The notes beneath the pieces were generated by a model that saw only the letters and a list, made by a program, of their open reading frames with translations, searched no databases and had not been told where the DNA came from. DNA of 64,000 bases from the NCBI GenBank assembly GCA_965261915.1, contig CBDHDW010000013.1, positions 868,001-932,000 of the forward strand, given 5' to 3'. Made by a program: the position numbers and the translations under genes. How positions within the stretch are numbered: the stretch's first letter is position 1; every line of letters starts with the position of its first letter. The stretch comes from JAIBDK01 sp965261915 (lineage in GTDB: Bacteria; Pseudomonadota; Gammaproteobacteria; Arenicellales; Poriferihabitantaceae). This document shows positions 33,826 through 42,842 of the stretch, one piece after another.

Positions 33826-34901
33826 GATTTACACTCCGATTTAGCACCCGCTCCCAGACGTTTTCCTTTAAGTTCATTTTTCTGCTGAACCGCTGTACTC
33901 CAGTCCGTATTTTGCAAATACCATTCCACGGTTTTTGTCATCCCGGATTCGAAGGTTTCTGAAGGCTGCCAACCGAGTTCTTGCTGTATTCGGCTAGCAT
34001 CAATCGCATAACGAAAATCATGGCCGGGCCGATCAGTAACATAAGTTATCTGCTTCTCGTACTGTTCGCCGCCAGAAGCTGGGGATAGCCTGTCTAAAAT
34101 TCGACAAACGGTTTGCACCACATCAATGTTTTTGCGTTCTTCATTGCCGCCAACATTATAACTCCTGCCAATTTCACCGGTTTCCATAATCGTAACTAAT
34201 GCCGCAGCGTGATCATCAACGTATAACCAGTCGCGAATGTTACTACCCGTTCCGTAAACCGGAATCGGTTCGCCATTTACTGCCTTGGAAATAATTACCG
34301 GCAATAGCTTTTCCGGGTACTGATAGGGCCCATAGTTATTCGAACAATTGGATAAAACCACTGGCAAACCAAAAGTCTCATTCCAAGCCCGGACCAGATG
34401 ATCCGACGAGGCTTTGCTCGCCGAATACGGGGAATTGGGTTGATAGGGAGATTCTTCAGTAAACAAACCTTCATCACCCAGCGTCCCGAATACTTCGTCT
34501 GTTGAAACATGATGAAATCGGAAACCTGACCTTGTATCAGATGACTGAAAAATATACTGTCGAGCCGCTTCCAGTAAATTGTAAGTGCCAATGATATTGG
34601 TATTCACAAACTCCCAGGGTCCGTCAATGGACCTGTCTACATGGGACTCCGCCGCCAAATGCATAATTGCGCTGGGTTGATACTGACTGAACATCGTATC
34701 CATAGCCTGACGGTCACAGATATCATTGCATTCAAAATGATACTGCGAATTACTTTCAAATGGGCGGATAGTGGCTTCGTTTCCAGCGTAAGTAAGCTTG
34801 TCAATATTCACAATCTGACAATCCTCTCTAGCCAATAAATTTCGAATAACCGCAGAACCAATAAAGCCTGCACCCCCCGTAACAAGAATCGTATTATTCA
34901 T
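33822..34901 (-). CDS. rfbB: dTDP-glucose 4,6-dehydratase
   Basis: The 359-residue short-chain dehydrogenase-type enzyme has an N-terminal NAD site ITVTGGAGFIGSA-like (ILVTGGAGFIGSAVIRN). The family's active-site motifs are HVSTDEVFGTLGDEG and the catalytic YSASKASSDHLVRAW. SNNYGPYQYPEKLLP is also characteristic. It converts dTDP-glucose to the 4-keto-6-deoxy sugar used in LPS or O-antigen. The C-terminus is about 20 residues longer than usual with a basic tail (KGKRLGAGAKSECKS). Confidence 0.96.
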   Translation of the reverse strand: MNNTILVTGGAGFIGSAVIRNLLAREDCQIVNIDKLTYAGNEATIRPFESNSQYHFECNDICDRQAMDTMFSQYQPSAIMHLAAESHVDRSIDGPWEFVNTNIIGTYNLLEAARQYIFQSSDTRSGFRFHHVSTDEVFGTLGDEGLFTEESPYQPNSPYSASKASSDHLVRAWNETFGLPVVLSNCSNNYGPYQYPEKLLPVIISKAVNGEPIPVYGTGSNIRDWLYVDDHAAALVTIMETGEIGRSYNVGGNEERKNIDVVQTVCRILDRLSPASGGEQYEKQITYVTDRPGHDFRYAIDASRIQQELGWQPSETFESGMTKTVEWYLQNTDWSTAVQQKNELKGKRLGAGAKSECKS

Positions 34902-34922
34902 AAATTGAATTGTAATCGAGAA

Positions 34923-35906
34923 TTAGTTTTCGAGATGGACCATGTACTGACTAACACCCTGTTCTACGCTGCTAAACGCGCCCTGGTATCCAGCTTGTCG
35001 TAACTTCCCAAGATCGGCCTGAGTGTAGCTTTGGTACCTCCCAAGCAAAGCAGCAGGCATCGAAATATACTCGACGAACCCCTGCTCTACTGCTTGTTGC
35101 AAATTTATCGTTTTTGCATTCTGAAGTTTTCGATGGTAGTTAACCACTGCCAATGCGACATCATTGAAACTTTGACAATTTCCCGTCCCAACATTAAATA
35201 TTCCATTCACATTCGGGTTGTCAAGCAAGTACATATTCACATCTACCACATCATCCACAAAGACAAAATCACGCAACTGCTCTCCATCACCATATCCGTC
35301 CGATCCCCCAAATAATTTAACCACCCCGTTTTCTTTGAACTGATTTCGAAAATGCCAGGCAACCGACGCCATACGACCTTTGTGAAACTCTCCAGGGCCA
35401 TAGACATTGAAATAACGCAGGCCTACACACTGTACTGAAATATTCGTCAGGCTTCGCACGTGGCAATCAAACAATAATTTTGACCACGCATACGCATTAA
35501 GAGCAGATTCATTTTCTGGCTCTTCGATGAAATTCTCCCCACTGCCATACACTGATGCAGAAGATGCATAGAAGTAAGACGCATTGTGTCTTTCACAAAA
35601 GGCCAGCAATTCTTTGGAATAGGTAAAATTATTGTGCAACACGTATTTTCCATCTGTGGCCATAGTATCGGAGCAGGCACCCTGATGGAAAACAGCTCGA
35701 ACACCGGGGAAACTCTCTCTCGTTTTCATGTGCTGATAAAATTCCGATTTATCCATATAGTCGGTTATTTTCAAATCGGCCAGGTTTTTTACCTTCTCCG
35801 TATTTTCCAGATTGTCAACAACCAATACGTTGCCATCACCACGCTGATTTAGCCGTCTGACAATATTCGAGCCGATGAAACCCGCTCCACCCGTTACAAT
35901 GATCAT
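34923..35906 (-). CDS. hldD: ADP-L-glycero-D-manno-heptose 6-epimerase
   Basis: The 327-residue enzyme starts MIIVTGGAGFIGSNIVRRLN at 35906, immediately behind the hldE stop; a longer frame to 35966 has no support. ASSASVYGSG and YAWSKLLFD supply the catalytic Ser and Tyr/Lys. RYFNVYGPGEFHKGRMASVA is the HldD signature. It epimerises ADP-D,D-heptose to ADP-L,D-heptose for the LPS inner core. This places the cluster in LPS core synthesis. Confidence 0.96.
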   Translation of the reverse strand: MIIVTGGAGFIGSNIVRRLNQRGDGNVLVVDNLENTEKVKNLADLKITDYMDKSEFYQHMKTRESFPGVRAVFHQGACSDTMATDGKYVLHNNFTYSKELLAFCERHNASYFYASSASVYGSGENFIEEPENESALNAYAWSKLLFDCHVRSLTNISVQCVGLRYFNVYGPGEFHKGRMASVAWHFRNQFKENGVVKLFGGSDGYGDGEQLRDFVFVDDVVDVNMYLLDNPNVNGIFNVGTGNCQSFNDVALAVVNYHRKLQNAKTINLQQAVEQGFVEYISMPAALLGRYQSYTQADLGKLRQAGYQGAFSSVEQGVSQYMVHLEN

Positions 35907-35907
35907 A

Positions 35908-36882
35908 TCAATCCAGTCCGTCCGGGTAGCTCTGTAAAAGAATCCTGGATAATTCATCCTGTTCAACGTAAGCAGTGCCCAGTTTCGAGATCACGGCTCC
36001 CGCCGCACAATTTGCAATCTTGACACCCATCTCCCTATCCAACCCCGCGGCCACCGCCATCGCCATAACTGAAATTACGGTATCACCAGCACCACTCACA
36101 TCAAACACTTCCCTGGATTGGGCATCAACATGGAAATAAGGCCTCTTCGAATCAAACAAACGCATACCTTTGTCGCTCATTGTTACTAATAATTGTTCAA
36201 TCTGATAATCAGACAGCATTTTCGCAGCGCACTCGTTTAGTTCTTCTTCGTTTCCAGCATCGCCCGCCACTGCACGAAATTCATTCAAGTTCGGGGTGAT
36301 CATCGTGGCCCCCGCATAGCGATTAAAGTCCACACCTTTCGGGTCAATCAATACCGGTTTGCCCTCAGCAATTGCTGCCTTAATCATGGGCTCAATCAAA
36401 TCCAGTGTACCTTTACCATAATCGGACAGAACAACGGCATCGTGGCGCGCTAATTCCTCAGCAAATCTTTCTCTGAATTCATCCAGCGCAGATGCGTTAG
36501 GTAATTCCTCAAAATCGGCACGAAGTAGCTGTTGGTTAGCAGAGACAATTCGAAGTTTAACTACAGTTTTTCTATTTTTCTCGACCGTTAACTTATCCTG
36601 AATTCCGCATTCACGGGTTATTGATCTAAATATTTTTGCTTCGTCGTCATCTCCGATAATTCCCAAAAGTGTACAGCTTCCGCCCAATGAAGTGATATTG
36701 CGAGCCACATTGCCCGCCCCGCCAAGACGATCATCAATTTTGCTTACCTGAATTACTGGAACCGGTGCCTCCGGAGAGATTCGGTCGACCCCCCCCAGCC
36801 AATAGCGATCAAGCATAGCGTCGCCGGCAACGAGAACATTCGCGGCAGAAAGCTTTTGTAAATTATTGTCGACCAATTCCAT
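35908..36882 (-). CDS. hldE: D-glycero-beta-D-manno-heptose-7-phosphate kinase (HldE kinase domain only)
   Basis: The 324-residue PfkB-type kinase (start ATG 36882, MELVDNNLQKLSAANVLV) has VLVAGDAMLDRYW, GGAGNVARNITSLGG and the catalytic FDVSGAGDTVISVMA. It ends after the kinase domain, whereas E. coli HldE carries a C-terminal adenylyltransferase as well. The second activity must be encoded separately (rfaE2) outside the window. It overlaps the ugd 3' end by 20 bp and abuts hldD, forming a tight operon. Confidence 0.93.
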   Translation of the reverse strand: MELVDNNLQKLSAANVLVAGDAMLDRYWLGGVDRISPEAPVPVIQVSKIDDRLGGAGNVARNITSLGGSCTLLGIIGDDDEAKIFRSITRECGIQDKLTVEKNRKTVVKLRIVSANQQLLRADFEELPNASALDEFRERFAEELARHDAVVLSDYGKGTLDLIEPMIKAAIAEGKPVLIDPKGVDFNRYAGATMITPNLNEFRAVAGDAGNEEELNECAAKMLSDYQIEQLLVTMSDKGMRLFDSKRPYFHVDAQSREVFDVSGAGDTVISVMAMAVAAGLDREMGVKIANCAAGAVISKLGTAYVEQDELSRILLQSYPDGLD

Positions 36883-38188
36883 AGTAAACCAATCCGGCAT
36901 TTCTCGCTGCCTCAGGTAAAAAAATATTTCGCCCGTCAACTATAACATTGCCGGCCATTAATTCATTTATTGATGACAGATCAGATCCTCGAAATACCCG
37001 CCATTCAGTCACCACAATCAGGCAATCTGCTCCCTCCAAAACATCATTTGGGTTCTCACTAAATAATTTAAGATCATCGCGATTACCGTATATTCTCGTC
37101 GCTTCTTCAGTGGAAACGGGGTCGAACGCTTTGACGGTTGCTCCCCTTTTCCACAATGCCTCCATGATTACGCGACTTGGCGCATCACGCATATCGTCCG
37201 TATCTGGTTTGAACGCCAACCCCCACATTGCAAAACATTTCCCTGAAAGATCATCACCAAAATGTCCGACAATCTTGTTTATCGGTACGCGTTTCTGATC
37301 AAAGTTTACAGCCTCCACCGCACTTAATATTCTTGCCTCGTAGTCTACCGAGCCGGCCGTGCGATGCAGCGCCTGCACGTCTTTTGGAAAACAGGACCCA
37401 CCATAACCGCAACCCGGATAAATAAATGAATAACCAATTCTGGGATCAGCTCCGATGCCGACGCGTACCGATTCAATATCCGCACCGAGCCGTTCAGCAA
37501 GATTCGACATCTCATTCATAAATGAAATTTTCGTCGCCAACATTGCATTCGCAGCATATTTCGTCATTTCCGCTGACGCGATATCCATCACAATCAACCG
37601 GTCATGGTTGCGGTTAAAAGGGGCATAAAGCGCTCTCAACATCTCCAATGCACGATCGTTATCTACACCAACCACAATTCGGTCGGGTTTCATAAAATCC
37701 TCGACAGCCGCTCCTTCCTTCAAAAACTCAGGATTGGAGACAACCGCATAATCGATTTCTGCACCACGATGATGCAACGTTTCTTTTAACGTGTCAGAAA
37801 CTATCTTTGCTGTTCCAACAGGAACAGTGGACTTGGTCACAACCACCCTGAAATCGGACATTGATTCACCGATTGATTTGGCAACCTGTTTCACATACTG
37901 CAAATCTGCCGAGCCATCCTCATCCGGCGGCGTTCCCACGGCGATAAGGATAATATCCCCGTGCTCAACACCTTCCGCGATGGAGGTCGTAAATCCGAGC
38001 CTGTCCGCTGCCGCATTCTCAAGTACCATAGCTTCCAAACCGGGTTCATAGATTGGAATTATGCCTTGTTTTAGCCCGTCGATTTTATTTGCGTCGGTGT
38101 CTACACAGATTACATTATTTCCAACCTCAGAAAGACAGGTTCCTGAAACCAAGCCGACGTAGCCAGTCCCAACGACCGTAATATTCAT
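36863..38188 (-). CDS. ugd: UDP-glucose 6-dehydrogenase
   Basis: The 441-residue enzyme opens MNITVVGTGYVGLVSGTCLS (NAD-binding Rossmann). It has the catalytic Cys in YPGCGYGGSCFPKDVQAL and the C-terminal WGLAFKPDTDDMRDAPS and VVVTEWR-like segments. It oxidises UDP-glucose to UDP-glucuronate for LPS or capsule sugars. It is first in the ugd-hldE-hldD-rfbB-rfbA run, downstream of lapB by 126 bp. Confidence 0.96.
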   Translation of the reverse strand: MNITVVGTGYVGLVSGTCLSEVGNNVICVDTDANKIDGLKQGIIPIYEPGLEAMVLENAAADRLGFTTSIAEGVEHGDIILIAVGTPPDEDGSADLQYVKQVAKSIGESMSDFRVVVTKSTVPVGTAKIVSDTLKETLHHRGAEIDYAVVSNPEFLKEGAAVEDFMKPDRIVVGVDNDRALEMLRALYAPFNRNHDRLIVMDIASAEMTKYAANAMLATKISFMNEMSNLAERLGADIESVRVGIGADPRIGYSFIYPGCGYGGSCFPKDVQALHRTAGSVDYEARILSAVEAVNFDQKRVPINKIVGHFGDDLSGKCFAMWGLAFKPDTDDMRDAPSRVIMEALWKRGATVKAFDPVSTEEATRIYGNRDDLKLFSENPNDVLEGADCLIVVTEWRVFRGSDLSSINELMAGNVIVDGRNIFLPEAARNAGLVYYGIGRQ

Positions 38189-38314
38189 AATTCTTTTTCT
38201 AAATTACCAATTGAAATTTAAATCGCACAACAAAAGCTGCGTTGATATCATGATAGCTCTTGTTTGTTCAGTGAAATTGCCCGACTCTCAGAATTGAACA
38301 GCGCCTTGTTTTCG

Positions 38315-39532
38315 CTATCTTCCAGACACGCCTGTCGTTGTAACCGTACGAGAGCCAGCTTGTCTTTGTACTGACCCCCAACCTTTACATCCAGGGCATT
38401 GCCAATGCAGCGAATTGCTTTGGAATCCACATTTTCTGCAGCTGTAGTGGCGATCTGACTCAACCATATCCAGCAACAGGCTCTCCAGCAGAGCATAATC
38501 AGACCCCTCTTTCCCGAAACCTTCATTGGAGGAATTTTGAGTGTCTTTTTTACTTCGCCGTCTACTAACCAACTGGTAGAGATTTTCCAGACTCGGGTAC
38601 TGCCGAACCAGCGAAAGCAGCTTTCTCTCTTCGGCTTCAGCGCCTCTTTCGTTACCTGTCAGCTCAACAAGTAATGCAATGATTCTGGGGTCCGGATTAA
38701 TACTGACGGATGACTCAAGAAAACGTTTCAGCGATTTTTTGTCGCTAAGTACTGTATAACTGTTTGCAATATGCCCAACCACCTCTCCCAAAGAAGTTGG
38801 TGCCCAATGTTCTAATCCTCGCCAAATGGCAATCGCATTTGCGTGATTACCCTTCATTGCTGCCAATCGACCGGACTGAATCACTGCGCGAACACATTTC
38901 GGATCTTTCTTGAAGGCTGACTGTAAATACTTTTCAGCTTTATCGTTATCTCCGGAACCTATGGCAAGCTCCGCGAGTTCACAATAAAAATGCGCAATCA
39001 TGTGGGCGTAACTTACGTCACTATTCTTGTCTAATTCCACAGCCGCGACGATGGCATTTGCCCACTCTTTTTCCTGATCATATATCTGCAGAAGAAATTT
39101 ATTCGCGGACTGATGATATTCTGTAGACTGACGCAGTTCCATGAACAGGTTCTCAGCCCGGTCATACAGGCCCGCCTTAAAGTAATCCTGTGCCAATTCA
39201 TATAAAGCCAAACACCTGAGACTTTCATCGAGGTCAGAACGGGCGACCAGGTTTTGATGAATCAGCGTCGCACGCTCGACTTCACCTCTGCGGCGAAACA
39301 AATTTCCCAGCGCCATATGCATTTCAACTGTTTCGTCGTCGATCTCGACCACCTCAAGAAAGACCTTGAGCGCCTTATCGGGTTCTTCGTTGAGTAAAAA
39401 ACTTAGCCCTTTGAAATAAGCTTCAGGAAGCTCATTCCGTTTTGAAGCAGAACTACGGTCATACACTGCCATCAGCCAGCCACCTGCGGCTGCGATTGGA
39501 AGTAATAGTAATAACCAGACTGGATCCATCAT
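38315..39532 (-). CDS. lapB: LPS assembly protein LapB (YciM)
   Basis: The 405-residue protein has an N-terminal membrane anchor (PVWLLLLLPIAAAGGWLMAVY), nine or so TPR-like helices (about 35-350) and a C-terminal rubredoxin-type metal domain with CRKCGF and CPGCKGWGS. This is the LapB plan, which in E. coli recruits FtsH to LpxC and so controls LPS synthesis. It follows lapA by about 45 bp, as in other gammaproteobacteria, and leads into LPS sugar genes. Confidence 0.95.
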   Translation of the reverse strand: MMDPVWLLLLLPIAAAGGWLMAVYDRSSASKRNELPEAYFKGLSFLLNEEPDKALKVFLEVVEIDDETVEMHMALGNLFRRRGEVERATLIHQNLVARSDLDESLRCLALYELAQDYFKAGLYDRAENLFMELRQSTEYHQSANKFLLQIYDQEKEWANAIVAAVELDKNSDVSYAHMIAHFYCELAELAIGSGDNDKAEKYLQSAFKKDPKCVRAVIQSGRLAAMKGNHANAIAIWRGLEHWAPTSLGEVVGHIANSYTVLSDKKSLKRFLESSVSINPDPRIIALLVELTGNERGAEAEERKLLSLVRQYPSLENLYQLVSRRRSKKDTQNSSNEGFGKEGSDYALLESLLLDMVESDRHYSCRKCGFQSNSLHWQCPGCKGWGSVQRQAGSRTVTTTGVSGR

Positions 39533-39578
39533 TATTGAGCGAATTGGTTAGCTATAGATGCGACTTTCATGGCAAAAC

Positions 39579-39839
39579 CTACAGATTGCCGGATTGCAGG
39601 TTTTTAAGTTCTCGTTTTGTATTTGACAAATTTCTGTGTGTTTTCATGGCTGAAAAAAGGTTAGCCAGAAAACCCATACCCACGCCGATTACCAGAGTGA
39701 CCAGCAGCAACAAAGACAACTGCACCTGACGCGAAAACGAAAAGTAATTAATTTCAACCATCTGGTTATTCATATAAGTAAACGTCAAGCCAAGAAATAC
39801 CACAATGGCAATGACAACAATATAAAAAACCTTAGTCAT
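39579..39839 (-). CDS. lapA: LapA-domain inner-membrane protein
   Basis: The small protein (about 86 residues from ATG 39839, MTKVFYIVVIAI) has two membrane helices separated by the NQMVEINYFSFS turn, characteristic of LapA (YciS). A short basic cytoplasmic tail follows (MKTHRNLSNTKRELKNLQSG). It cooperates with LapB. Its start overlaps the ihfB 3' end, so translation is coupled. A start three codons earlier is possible. Confidence 0.9.
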   Translation of the reverse strand: MTKVFYIVVIAIVVFLGLTFTYMNNQMVEINYFSFSRQVQLSLLLLVTLVIGVGMGFLANLFSAMKTHRNLSNTKRELKNLQSGNL

Positions 39840-40173
39840 TTTCACCATTTGAAGCGGCAACATTCACGCGCTTACGTAAATTCGCACCGGGTTTAAAATG
39901 CGGCACATATTTTTCAGGTACGTGCACTTTTTCACCCGTTTTGGGATTTCGACCGATTCTTGGAGGACGATAATGCAGTGTCATACTGCCAAAGCCCCGA
40001 ATTTCAATACGCTCACCATTGGATAAGGCTGACATCATACGATCCAGAATACTGTTTACAGCCATTTCAACATCAGCCTCCGAGAGTTGTGACTGATTAG
40101 CGGTAATAAAAGCAACCAACGCTGACTTTGTCAGCGTTGGTTGTTCGTTTGAATTATTGATACCATCAGACAT
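39832..40173 (-). CDS. ihfB: Integration host factor beta subunit
   Basis: The 113-residue HU-family protein contains LTKSALVAFITANQ, GERIEIRGFGSMTLHYRPPR and the minor-groove arm GRNPKTGEKVHVPEKYVPHFKPG in consecutive segments. The N-terminal extension (MSDGINNSNEQP) is longer than in E. coli. IHF bends DNA in transcription, replication and transposition. It follows rpsA by 13 bp, the conserved rpsA-ihfB order. Confidence 0.95.
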   Translation of the reverse strand: MSDGINNSNEQPTLTKSALVAFITANQSQLSEADVEMAVNSILDRMMSALSNGERIEIRGFGSMTLHYRPPRIGRNPKTGEKVHVPEKYVPHFKPGANLRKRVNVAASNGEND

Positions 40174-40186
40174 AATGATCTCGCCT

Positions 40187-41863
40187 TTATGAAGATTGCT
40201 TTTCCAACTGCTCCTTCAATTTATCACCCAGGGTTGCACCACTAACGTTTGCTTCGCGAGAATATTCCTGGGTAACCTCATTCTCTAATTCCATTTCTCG
40301 AACCTTAGTCGATAATGAAAGTTTGCGATCTTTACGTTCAATGCTGGTAATTTTTGCCTCAACCTCTTCGCCTTCTTTGAGAACCGTACGTGCATCTTCA
40401 ATGCGGTCACGTGAAATCTCTGACGCTCGAAGATAGCCTTCAACGTTTTCAGCCAGCAGAACCGTTGCACCTTTTGCGGTAACTTCGGTAATCGTCCCTT
40501 TAACGATACCGCCTTTACCATTTTCAGAAACAAACCTGGAGAATGGATCTTCAGAAGACTGTTTCAAGCCCAAAGAAATTCTTTCTCGCTCTGCGTCAAC
40601 TGCAAGTACAACGACTGTGAGTTCATCACCTTTCTTGTATTCAGTAACAGCCTCTTCTCCTGGACGATCCCAGGACAAATCGGAGAGGTGAACCAATCCA
40701 TCAACACCGCCATCAACACCAATAAACACACCAAAATCGGTAATGGAACGGATTTTCCCCGTTATCACATCACCTTTTTTGTGCGTTGCAGCGAACTCTT
40801 CCCATGGGTTGGAACTGCATTGTTTCATGCCCAGTGAAACTCGTCTTCTTTCGGGGTCAACATCAAGCACCATGACTTCAACTTCATCACCAGCGCGGCA
40901 CACTTTACCGGGATGGATGTTTTTATTTGTCCAATCCATTTCGGAGAGGTGAACCAGACCTTCAACGCCTTCTTCGAGTTCGACGAAAGCCCCATAATCA
41001 GTGAGATTAGTCACCTTACCAAAAATACGTGTTCCAACTGGATAGCGTCGAACCAGACCCAGCCATGGGTCTTCGCCAAGCTGTTTTAACCCTAGTGAAA
41101 CTCGACACTGTTCTTTATCAAACTTCAGAACCCGTACTTCAATTTCATCACCCACTGTCAGTACTTCCGATGGATGTTTTACCCGTTTCCAGGCCAGATC
41201 CGTGATGTGCAACAAGCCATCCAGGCCACCCAGATTGACGAACGCACCGTAGTCGGTAAGATTTTTAACGACTCCTTTTACGATTTGCCCTTCCTCGAGA
41301 ACATCAAGTAGTTTTTCACGTTCTTCAGAAAGTTCGTTCTCAACGATTGCCCGTCTTGAAACAACAATATTGTTTTTCTGTTGGTCAAGCTTGATGATTT
41401 TGAAATCCAGCTCACGGCCCTCAATATAGGCAGAGTCCTTGACTGGTCGCACATCGACCAATGAACCCGGCAAGAATGCTCTCAGTCCATTTACATCAAC
41501 GGTAAATCCACCTTTCACCTTACCGGTAATAACACCATTGATAATCTCGCTTTCTTCATGTGCACGAGCCAGTTCAGTCCAGGCGCGAGCACGCATGGCA
41601 CGTTCTCTCGACATTCTGGTATTGCCAGTGCCGTCTTCAACAGCTTCCAGTGCGACCTCCACCTGGTCACCAACCTTTACTGTGATTTCCCCTGCAGCAT
41701 TTTTAAATTCAGCAGCTGGAATTTCCGCATCCGATTTGAGTCCTGCACTAACAATGACGTAGTCATCATTTGCTTCAACAACATCGCCAATAATTAACTC
41801 GCCCGGGCGCATAACGACCGCTGCGAGACTCTCTTCTAATAACGCTTCAAAATTTTCTGTCAT
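40187..41863 (-). CDS. rpsA: 30S ribosomal protein S1
   Basis: The 558-residue protein has six S1 domains, visible as repeats of the type VKGVVKNLTDYGAFVNLGGLDGLLH, each followed by SLGLKQ-like motifs (three exact or near-exact copies). Length equals that of E. coli S1. It recruits mRNA to the ribosome. It is preceded by a 286-bp leader region and followed by ihfB. Translational autoregulation of rpsA is known in E. coli and a similar control is possible here. Confidence 0.97.
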   Translation of the reverse strand: MTENFEALLEESLAAVVMRPGELIIGDVVEANDDYVIVSAGLKSDAEIPAAEFKNAAGEITVKVGDQVEVALEAVEDGTGNTRMSRERAMRARAWTELARAHEESEIINGVITGKVKGGFTVDVNGLRAFLPGSLVDVRPVKDSAYIEGRELDFKIIKLDQQKNNIVVSRRAIVENELSEEREKLLDVLEEGQIVKGVVKNLTDYGAFVNLGGLDGLLHITDLAWKRVKHPSEVLTVGDEIEVRVLKFDKEQCRVSLGLKQLGEDPWLGLVRRYPVGTRIFGKVTNLTDYGAFVELEEGVEGLVHLSEMDWTNKNIHPGKVCRAGDEVEVMVLDVDPERRRVSLGMKQCSSNPWEEFAATHKKGDVITGKIRSITDFGVFIGVDGGVDGLVHLSDLSWDRPGEEAVTEYKKGDELTVVVLAVDAERERISLGLKQSSEDPFSRFVSENGKGGIVKGTITEVTAKGATVLLAENVEGYLRASEISRDRIEDARTVLKEGEEVEAKITSIERKDRKLSLSTKVREMELENEVTQEYSREANVSGATLGDKLKEQLEKQSS

Positions 41864-42149
41864 AAGTTAAATTAAATTCTATTCTATCCGCGCAGATACA
41901 TCGTTACAGCCAGCACGGGGAGTCGCTCTAAGGGCGTCCGGGGGGATGGCTAAAAGATGGAATAGATATGCGGAAGGAATTCTGAAATAAATAGTAAGTT
42001 TATAAAAAGTGATTTCTCAGAAAAATCTATCGTTAGTTTCTTCAAAAGGATAACCACCACCAATTTGCTTTTTTGGGAGATAAAAAAGGCAACTCACGAA
42101 AACACCAGTCTAATGCTGCTGCGCAAATTATCTGCCCGGAATACCGACT

Positions 42150-42818
42150 TTAAATCAGTAATCGATCAGAAACCGCGCGCATAACAGCCGCAATTACCGC
42201 TTCAATACTCATTTCCGTCGTATCCAGAACAATCACATTTTCAGCCGGTTTTAAAGGCGATGCTTTTCGCGCTGTATCGCGCGCATCACGCTCAGATATC
42301 TCTTTAAAAAGCTGCGGGATAGTAACATCAAAACCCTTATCTCTCAACTGTTTAAAGCGTCTTTCTGCGCGAGCCTGTGGATTTGCAGTAAGGAAAATTT
42401 TGCATTTTGAATCAGCAAACACGACCGTACCCATATCCCTGCCATCAGCGACCAAACCGGGTAATTTTGCGCGACTTCGCTGCCACTCCAGTAGTGTTTG
42501 CCTTACTTGAGGAATGGGGGAAACCATGGATGCACGTTTGCCCGCATCTTCAGTTCGAATCTCGTCGCCAATAGGTTGACCATTCAGCAGTATCCCATCA
42601 AACTGAAACTCAAGATCAAGGTTTTTCGCCAGATTCACCAAACCTGCAACATCATCAAACTCAACACCTTCCGAAGCTGCGAGGTAGCCGAGTACCCTGT
42701 AAATCGCCCCACTATCGAGATAATGCCACTGTAACTGCTTCGCGACAGTGGTCGAAATAGTGCCTTTTCCAGAACCACTCGGTCCGTCAATTGCCAGAAC
42801 TGGCGCTTTTTGCGTCAT
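42150..42818 (-). CDS. cmk: Cytidylate kinase
   Basis: The 222-residue kinase has a P-loop AIDGPSGSGKGTISTTVA and the CMP-binding VADGRDMGTVVF. SERDARDTARKASPL is the lid region. It phosphorylates CMP and dCMP. It lies 24 bp after aroA and 286 bp before rpsA, the conserved aroA-cmk-rpsA order. Confidence 0.96.
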   Translation of the reverse strand: MTQKAPVLAIDGPSGSGKGTISTTVAKQLQWHYLDSGAIYRVLGYLAASEGVEFDDVAGLVNLAKNLDLEFQFDGILLNGQPIGDEIRTEDAGKRASMVSPIPQVRQTLLEWQRSRAKLPGLVADGRDMGTVVFADSKCKIFLTANPQARAERRFKQLRDKGFDVTIPQLFKEISERDARDTARKASPLKPAENVIVLDTTEMSIEAVIAAVMRAVSDRLLI

Positions 42819-42842
42819 GGTATATCTCTATCAATCCAGGGG

